A stretch of DNA of 17,785 nt from positions 1,161 to 18,945 of the forward strand of contig DISP01000132.1 of assembly GCA_002421995.1 (NCBI GenBank), in the 5' to 3' direction. Made by a program: the position numbers and the translations under genes. Below, piece by piece: positions 12,952-17,785 of the stretch. Origin of the DNA: Bacteroidales bacterium UBA6207 (GTDB taxonomy: Bacteria; Bacteroidota; Bacteroidia; Bacteroidales; F082). Positions within the stretch are counted from its first letter, which is position 1; each line of letters starts with the position of its first letter. The notes under the pieces are model-generated. The model ran no database searches and was not told the origin of the DNA. It saw only the letters and a list, made by a program, of their open reading frames with translations.

Positions 12952-15090
12952 TCAAAGATTTTCGTCAAAATAGCTTGTGATTTTGCGAATCAGGTGTGCC
13001 CTGTCTTTGCCTCTGACATTGTGCTCGTGTCCGGGATAAACAAAATAGTCAACCAATTTTCCTTCATCAACGCATTTTTTGAGGAAGCTAAGGCTGTTTT
13101 GCCAAACCACCACGGGGTCCATATCGCCATGAATAATCATTAGTTTTCCTTCGAGTTGCGGAACTTTATTGAGCAGATTGCTTTGCTTGTATCCTTCCGG
13201 GTTATCGTCAGGATGATCCATATACCTTTCGCCATACATCACTTCGTAATAGCGCCAGTCAATGACCGGGCCGCCGGCTGTGGCTACTTTGAAAATTTCA
13301 GGATGACTCAGCTTCATGTTGACTGACATAAAGCCGCCATAGCTCCATCCATCAACACCAATTCGGCTAACATCAACATACGGCAATGAGCGCAGGTATT
13401 CGACGCCTGTCATCTGATCTTCCAATTCGGCTTTTCCTACTTGACGGTGAATGGCTTGCTCAAATTTCTTTCCGCGATTGTCAGAGCCTCTGTTGTCGAG
13501 TGTCCACACAATATATCCTTTCTGGCTGAGGTATTGCAGGTAGAACCCCGAACCGTAAAACATGCTGTTTGTTATCATTTGAGCATGTGGGCCGCCATAT
13601 ACGTAAATAATCACCGGGTATTTTTTTGTGGTGTCAAAACCGGGAGGCAGAATTATCCTTCCATACAGCAAAGTGCTGTCGGCAGCATGCAGTTTGACGA
13701 TTTCTGTTTTACCGAATGAATAGTCTTTAAGCGGGTTTTCGGCTGTTAGCAGGTTTTTCAGGTTTTTACCTTTGGTATCATAAACACCTATTATCCTGCT
13801 CGTTGTGGCGTTGGTGTAGCTGTCAATCACATATTTTCCGCTATGGCTGATCATGCTGCGGTGGATACCGTTTTCAGGACTTAACCTTGTTATTTGTCTG
13901 TTTTTGAGCTTGAGCGCATAGGTGTTTTGCTCGAGTGGACTTTCTTTTGTGGCCTGAAAAAAAACTGTTTCTCCCTTCGGATCGAACCCTAGCAAATTGC
14001 TTACTTCCCATTCGCCCGAGGTGAGTTGTGTGATGAGATTTCCTTCTGTATTGTAGAGATAAAGATGGTTGAATCCATCGCGCTCGCTCATCCACACAAA
14101 CTGTGATGGATGCTGATTGATAAAATACAACGGATGCTGTGGCTCAACATATTTCTCGTCTTTTTCTTCGAAAAGAGTGGCCGTTTCCTTGCCTGTTTCC
14201 GCGTCGTATGCTTTGAGTTTCAAATGGTTCTGATCGCGGTTGAGCAGGGAAGTATAGATTGTTTTGCTGTCGGGCGACCAGGTCACCGTTGTGAGGTATT
14301 GTTCGGCAGGTTCTCCGGTTTCAAGCACGATGGTTTGTTTGCTGTTCAGGTCGTAAACGCAGATGGTCACTTCATGGCTTTTCATGCCTGCCATAGGATA
14401 TTTTTCATTTTTCAGGCTTGCGATGCGCTGGCTGATGTCAACGAGAGGATAATCGCTCACCATGCGTTGATCCATCCTGTAATATGCAATTTTTGTTTCA
14501 TCATCCGACCAAAAGATGCCTTTGTCAATGCCAAACTCATTGCGGTGAACTGCTTGTCCGCTCACCACGCCATCGGGGTTTTGTGTGAGCTGAATAAGCT
14601 CTTTCCCGTTTGCGTAAAACAAGTTATTTTCAATGGTATAGGCAACTTTCAGTGATTTGGTTGCTGTCTCAATGTTTTCGGCCTCTTCGGGAAGGCTTGT
14701 AATCAATGTTATTTTAGGTCCGGGAAGCTCAAGCGTATATAAATTGCTTTTTTGAAAGAAATATGCTTTTTGCGTATCCAGCCAGTTAAATTGTGGCAAC
14801 CGCTTAAGGCTGTCGGCAGCTAACTGAGTCCATGCTTTGTTCAACTGTTTGATAGTCAGAAGTGTGTCGTTCTTTTTTGATTGAGGCGACGAAATAAGAA
14901 CAACATTCTGATCTACCCAGGAATACTGTTCGGATTGACCCATCCACTGCAATTGAGCCAGATTTTTGGCATAAAGCCCTGGATTCATCCCTACAACATC
15001 TTCAGGAGTGAAAATTTTTGACTGTGTAAACGCAGTGCCGGCAATTAAAATCAGGATGAAAGTTAAAAACAGTTGGGAGATGCGTTTCAT
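12952..15090 (-). CDS. Secreted S9-family peptidase (DPP IV-like prolyl oligopeptidase)
   Basis: Predicted 712-aa exported serine peptidase. The N-terminal signal peptide MKRISQLFLTFILILIAGTA ends near AFTQ (20-23). Residues about 40-460 form the DPP IV-type beta-propeller, with WSPDSKTIYTSLL and FVWMSERDGFNHLYLY as typical blades. The alpha/beta-hydrolase domain follows: YVYGGPHAQ (496-504), nucleophile Ser583 in GWSYGG, Asp658 in HGDMD and His690 in YPGHEHN make a complete triad. The length is usual for bacterial S9B enzymes. The DPP IV substrate motif with two adjacent Glu (DWVYEEE) is not present; the aligned region reads HRNEFGIDKG with one Glu, so the exact specificity, dipeptide release or otherwise, is unclear. 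It probably acts in the periplasm or envelope in peptide breakdown. The gene is 105 bp downstream of the GGGP synthase gene; I found no good separate promoter, so readthrough is possible. Confidence 0.93.
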   Translation of the reverse strand: MKRISQLFLTFILILIAGTAFTQSKIFTPEDVVGMNPGLYAKNLAQLQWMGQSEQYSWVDQNVVLISSPQSKKNDTLLTIKQLNKAWTQLAADSLKRLPQFNWLDTQKAYFFQKSNLYTLELPGPKITLITSLPEEAENIETATKSLKVAYTIENNLFYANGKELIQLTQNPDGVVSGQAVHRNEFGIDKGIFWSDDETKIAYYRMDQRMVSDYPLVDISQRIASLKNEKYPMAGMKSHEVTICVYDLNSKQTIVLETGEPAEQYLTTVTWSPDSKTIYTSLLNRDQNHLKLKAYDAETGKETATLFEEKDEKYVEPQHPLYFINQHPSQFVWMSERDGFNHLYLYNTEGNLITQLTSGEWEVSNLLGFDPKGETVFFQATKESPLEQNTYALKLKNRQITRLSPENGIHRSMISHSGKYVIDSYTNATTSRIIGVYDTKGKNLKNLLTAENPLKDYSFGKTEIVKLHAADSTLLYGRIILPPGFDTTKKYPVIIYVYGGPHAQMITNSMFYGSGFYLQYLSQKGYIVWTLDNRGSDNRGKKFEQAIHRQVGKAELEDQMTGVEYLRSLPYVDVSRIGVDGWSYGGFMSVNMKLSHPEIFKVATAGGPVIDWRYYEVMYGERYMDHPDDNPEGYKQSNLLNKVPQLEGKLMIIHGDMDPVVVWQNSLSFLKKCVDEGKLVDYFVYPGHEHNVRGKDRAHLIRKITSYFDENL

Positions 15091-15136
15091 GTTGTGAATA
15101 TTTAAAAATTAGATGGCAATGTTATTGCTAATCTGT

Positions 15137-15156
15137 TGATTGGATGCATTCAATCA
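15137..15156. promoter_or_regulatory. 20-bp near-perfect palindrome upstream of the peptidase gene
   Basis: TGATTGGATGCATTCAATCA is symmetric except for one G/T pair, which would still pair in RNA. As RNA it would form an 8-bp stem with a four-base loop, between the GGGP synthase stop and the peptidase start. No T-run follows, so it does not look like an intrinsic terminator; an operator or a leader hairpin would fit better. Confidence 0.35.
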
Positions 15157-15195
15157 GTTAAAGGGCGGTTTTACTAAGCCAAAGATTAAAACAGT

Positions 15196-15924
15196 TTATT
15201 CTATTCCGTGCACAGCTTCGACAAAAGACTGCAAAAGATGTGGATGTTTTTCAAGTGTATTGCCAATAACCACCACATCAGCGCCGGCTTTTAGTTTTTC
15301 AACAGCCATTTCAGGGGTTTTCAGTCCTCCGCCAACAATAAGCGGCACATTGATGCTTTCCTTAACAGCCCTGATCATCAGGTCGGGCACTGTGTTCATG
15401 GCTCCTGAACCGGCATCCATAAAGATAAGTTTCATTCCAAGCATTTCGCCGGCCATGGCTGTGCACATGGCAATGTCATTTTTATCGGAAGGGATTGGGT
15501 AGCTGTTGCTCATATAACTGACGGTGGTTGGCCGACCGCTTTCGATGAGCATATAACCTGTCGAGAGCACTTCAAGTCCGCTCAGTTTAAGGTAGGGAGC
15601 TGCAATCACATGGGTGCCTATCAGCATGTCGGCATTGCGGCCCGATATCAGCGAAAGGAAAAGAAAGCTGTCTGCCAAACTGCTGAGCTGATGTGTGTTG
15701 CCCGGAAACAAAACAACGGGGACTTTGCTTTTGCTTTTGATAAGCCTGATGCAGTTGTCGAGACCATTGTTGGTGAGGAGTGAACCGCCGACAAAAAGAA
15801 AATCAACATGGCAGCGCTCGGCTTCTTCGGCTAAAGCCAAAACTTCGGCATCAGACGGTTTATCGGGGTCAATAAGAACTGCGATTTTCTTTCCCGGACT
15901 ACAAAAAATATCGTAATTGTTCAT
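15196..15924 (-). CDS. Geranylgeranylglyceryl/heptaprenylglyceryl phosphate synthase
   Basis: Predicted 242-aa TIM-barrel prenyltransferase of the GGGPS/PcrB family, which joins a polyprenyl diphosphate to sn-glycerol-1-phosphate to form an ether lipid precursor. Family motifs: IDPDKP (18-23), VGGS (45-48), FPGNTHQ (73-79), SGRN (94-97), GYMLIESG (123-130), DAGSGA (170-175), VGGGLKTPE (197-205) and IGNTLE (220-225); the last ones form the phosphate-binding loops. The length is that of the group II enzymes, known from Bacteroidota as well as Archaea. The chain length of the prenyl donor cannot be read off with certainty. No sn-glycerol-1-phosphate dehydrogenase or further ether-lipid gene is visible in the window. 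The gene has its own promoter at 15947-15954 and is followed by the peptidase gene 105 bp on. Confidence 0.94.
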   Translation of the reverse strand: MNNYDIFCSPGKKIAVLIDPDKPSDAEVLALAEEAERCHVDFLFVGGSLLTNNGLDNCIRLIKSKSKVPVVLFPGNTHQLSSLADSFLFLSLISGRNADMLIGTHVIAAPYLKLSGLEVLSTGYMLIESGRPTTVSYMSNSYPIPSDKNDIAMCTAMAGEMLGMKLIFMDAGSGAMNTVPDLMIRAVKESINVPLIVGGGLKTPEMAVEKLKAGADVVVIGNTLEKHPHLLQSFVEAVHGIE

Positions 15925-15946
15925 GAAATAGGATGGTATGTATCCG

Positions 15947-15976
15947 CAAAAGTAATGATTCCTTATAAAGAATCAG
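15947..15976 (-). promoter_or_regulatory. Promoter of the GGGP synthase gene with internal palindrome
   Basis: On the minus strand TACTTTTG (15947-15954) fits TAnnTTTG; 19 bp upstream stands CTG in place of TTG. The spacer contains GATTCCTTATAAAGAATC (15957-15974), an 18-bp palindrome with one mismatched pair. A protein bound there would block the polymerase, so it is a candidate operator. Expected transcript start is near 15941, giving a leader of about 17 nt. Confidence 0.45.
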
Positions 15977-16003
15977 GCCCCGGAGTCATTTTTTCAGCTA
16001 AAA

Positions 16004-16123
16004 TTAAAGTGTTTCTTTGGTGTTCAACAGGTGTGTAAGACGTTTTTCATCCTTTTTTTCTTTGAGCAAAGGTGTTGTTTTTAACGCTTCGACAGCATCT
16101 GTGCAGAAAGGTAAATGATTTTT
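16004..16123 (-). pseudogene. Possible C-terminal gene remnant upstream of GGGP synthase
   Basis: A minus-strand frame of 39 codons ends at TAA (16004-16006) and reads like protein: TDAVEALKTTPLLKEKKDEK, then RLTHLLNTKETL. It has no start codon; upstream it is closed by TAA at 16124-16126 within a T-rich run (on the plus strand) that is prone to frameshift. In another frame an ATG opens with MPEQKIKKSFTF just upstream and could join it through a shift. I do not recognise the sequence. It may be the tail of a lost gene or a chance frame; its charged, lysine-rich composition is the only argument for coding. Confidence 0.25.
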
Positions 16124-16218
16124 TTATTTTTTGTTCGGGCATGGCACATACGAAAATGACAACGAAAATCACTTATTTTGCGATGATTTGCTTATTGCAG
16201 CCGAAAACTTGATGAAGG

Positions 16219-16248
16219 TTGATTGCTAAACCTCTTGCTTTACATTTG
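16219..16248 (+). promoter_or_regulatory. Promoter of the DUF5916 gene
   Basis: TTG (16219-16221), 19 bp, TACATTTG (16241-16248) matches the Bacteroidota -33/-7 consensus exactly. Transcription should start near 16254, about 18 nt before the ATG at 16272. The rest of the 347-bp gap to the GGGP synthase gene is AT-rich and holds its divergent promoter and a possible gene remnant. Confidence 0.65.
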
Positions 16249-16271
16249 TTTTGATTTTTTATTCATTTTTC

Positions 16272-17785
16272 ATGTCAAATCGTGTTTTTCAGTCAGTAAT
16301 TTTTGTGCTGTTTATGCTATTTTGCGCGCAGACAGCATTGGGTCAGGAACGGAAATTGCTTCGGGCTGTGAAGAGTGAAACAGGAATAAAGGTTGACGGA
16401 TTACTGAATGAGTCTTTTTGGCAATCAGCACCCGAAGCAGTTGGCTTTGTACAACAGGAGCCTTTCAATGGGCGGGCTTCATCATATGCTACCAAAGTTT
16501 ATGTTGGCTACGATGATGATGCGCTTTATATTGGTGCAGTTATTCTTGATCCGGTGAGGGACAGCATTTCTTTTGAGCTGCATGAACGCGACAATATAGG
16601 CCTGGCAGATTATTTTGGAGTGATGCTTGATCCTTTTAACGATGGGCTGACCGGATTTGGCTTTGTGGTCACCTCGCGGGGTGTGCAGGGGGATTTGAAG
16701 CTAAACAACTGGGATGAAGAAGATTATAGTTGGGATGCTGTCTGGAAATCAGCAGTCATAGTGTCCGACAGCGGCTGGACGGCCGAAATGGCGATACCCT
16801 ATTCTGCCCTGCGGTTTCCGAGTAAAGCAACACAGCGCTGGGGAGTAAATTTTTATCGCAGTGTTCAGCGCCGCAGAGAATACTCCACCTGGAACCTTAT
16901 AGATGTGAATAAAAGCGGGATGATTTCGCAAGCCGGAGAGCTTTTGATCGAAGATGAGCTGAAGCCTCCAATGCGCCTTAGTGCTACACCTTACCTTTCG
17001 GCAATGACGAGTCACAATAGCAAATCAACCAAATGGTCGTCAGGCTACAATTATGGGATGGATTTGAAATTAGGTCTGAATGAGAGTTTTACACTTGATA
17101 TGACACTGATCCCGGATTTTGGTCAGGTTGAATCTGATGAATTGGTTTATTCTTTAACACCTTTCGAGGTTTATTACGAAGAAAAACGGCCTTTTTTCAC
17201 CGAAGGAACTGAGCTTTTCAACAAAGGAAATGTTTTCTATTCAAGAAGAATCGGCGACACACCCCAGAATTACAATACTATCGCATCGTCCTATTCCGAC
17301 TCGCTGATCGTTAAAAACCCCGAAACAGTGCAATTGATTAATGCTGCCAAGCTGTCAGGAAAAACCAGGCGTGGCTTTGGTGTAGGTGTTTTCAATGCCG
17401 TTACGGCCAATACCTGGGCCGAGGTTCGTCCTGCAAACGAATTGAAACGCATTAAAACCGAACCCTATACCAATTATAATATGGTGGTTGTGGAGCAGGC
17501 ACTTGCCAACAACTCGCAAATCAGTTTCTACAACACCAATGTTGTTCAACCCGACAGCAATCGGATGGCCAATGTGACAGGAACAGAAATGGTGTTCAGA
17601 AACAGCAAAAGCACAAGGGAGTTTTACACCATGTTTAACCTCTCGCAAAAATTCAATAGCAATGAAAAAGCCAGGTTCGGCGAACGTCTCCTGATGAGCT
17701 ATGCAAAAATTGACGGACAATTCCGACCCGAAATCTGGCTCAATGCAATGACAGATACCTACGACCCAAACGATATGGGATATCA
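16272..17785 (+). CDS. DUF5916 protein with N-terminal CBM9-like domain (3' end outside window)
   Basis: Open from the ATG at 16272 to the window edge, 504 complete codons, so the C-terminus is missing. The signal peptide is MSNRVFQSVIFVLFMLFCAQTALG, cleaved before Gln25. Residues about 35-215 resemble a family 9 carbohydrate-binding-like domain (KVDGLLNESFWQSAPEA, VYVGYDDDALYIGA, DYFGVMLDPFNDGLTGFGF). From about residue 230 the DUF5916 region begins, with the signature PDFGQVESDE (281-290), then FEVYYEEKRPFFTEG, which makes the family assignment firm. Such proteins in Bacteroidota are usually 700-900 residues long with a beta-rich C-terminal half that looks like an outer-membrane barrel; function is not established. 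It is divergent from the GGGP synthase gene and has a strong own promoter. The frame is intact throughout with no sign of decay. Confidence 0.88.
   Translation, partial: MSNRVFQSVIFVLFMLFCAQTALGQERKLLRAVKSETGIKVDGLLNESFWQSAPEAVGFVQQEPFNGRASSYATKVYVGYDDDALYIGAVILDPVRDSISFELHERDNIGLADYFGVMLDPFNDGLTGFGFVVTSRGVQGDLKLNNWDEEDYSWDAVWKSAVIVSDSGWTAEMAIPYSALRFPSKATQRWGVNFYRSVQRRREYSTWNLIDVNKSGMISQAGELLIEDELKPPMRLSATPYLSAMTSHNSKSTKWSSGYNYGMDLKLGLNESFTLDMTLIPDFGQVESDELVYSLTPFEVYYEEKRPFFTEGTELFNKGNVFYSRRIGDTPQNYNTIASSYSDSLIVKNPETVQLINAAKLSGKTRRGFGVGVFNAVTANTWAEVRPANELKRIKTEPYTNYNMVVVEQALANNSQISFYNTNVVQPDSNRMANVTGTEMVFRNSKSTREFYTMFNLSQKFNSNEKARFGERLLMSYAKIDGQFRPEIWLNAMTDTYDPNDMGY

Noticed and set aside
1..17785. 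CRISPR array, insertion sequence, prophage or integron
   Set aside because: No regularly spaced repeats, transposase, integrase or terminal inverted repeats were found; the only tandem repeat is the two-copy candidate operator at 1067-1114.

Overview
The window looks like chromosomal DNA of a member of the Bacteroidota, probably Bacteroidales-like. The evidence is: repeated promoters of the Bacteroidota type (TTG, about 19 bp, TAnnTTTG); a decayed type IX secretion C-terminal domain; a DUF5916 outer-membrane-type protein; a bacterial geranylgeranylglyceryl phosphate synthase homologue; an HRDC-containing PIF1-like helicase; and weak Shine-Dalgarno sequences. Most genes are on the minus strand. 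No insertion sequence, phage gene or CRISPR array is visible.

Left part (1-2758): a LexA/CI-like repressor with an intact self-cleavage triad is divergent from a Y-family DNA polymerase (dinB). A 62-codon gene of unknown function follows dinB with an ATGA overlap. The 261-bp divergent intergenic region holds a perfect Bacteroidota promoter for the repressor and a tandem 24-bp repeat that overlaps it, a plausible operator. The layout suggests a small, self-contained DNA-damage response unit.

2759-4983: a two-gene ABC transporter (membrane protein then ATPase, overlapping). Next comes a decayed T9SS sorting domain, a remnant of a lost secreted protein. A tRNA-Pro(CGG) follows with its own promoter and a terminator that also faces the next gene.

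4984-12453: a minus-strand signalling block. It holds a single-domain response regulator, a hybrid sensor kinase with TPR repeats, a secreted FG-GAP/VCBS repeat protein whose start overlaps or nearly abuts the kinase stop, and a PIF1-like helicase 40 bp further on. The kinase, repeat protein and helicase may be cotranscribed; the response regulator and the kinase each have a promoter candidate of their own.

12454-17785: a roughly 500-bp AT-rich intergenic region with several palindromes and an orphan plus-strand promoter, a secreted S9-family prolyl oligopeptidase-type peptidase, a GGGP synthase with its own promoter and a palindrome inside it, a possible gene remnant, and a plus-strand DUF5916/CBM9-like protein that runs off the right edge.

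The best candidates for new biology are the repressor/dinB/62-aa unit with its repeat operator, the kinase/FG-GAP pair, and the orphan promoter facing the 3' end of the peptidase gene. Everything here comes from reading the sequence; no database search was run.
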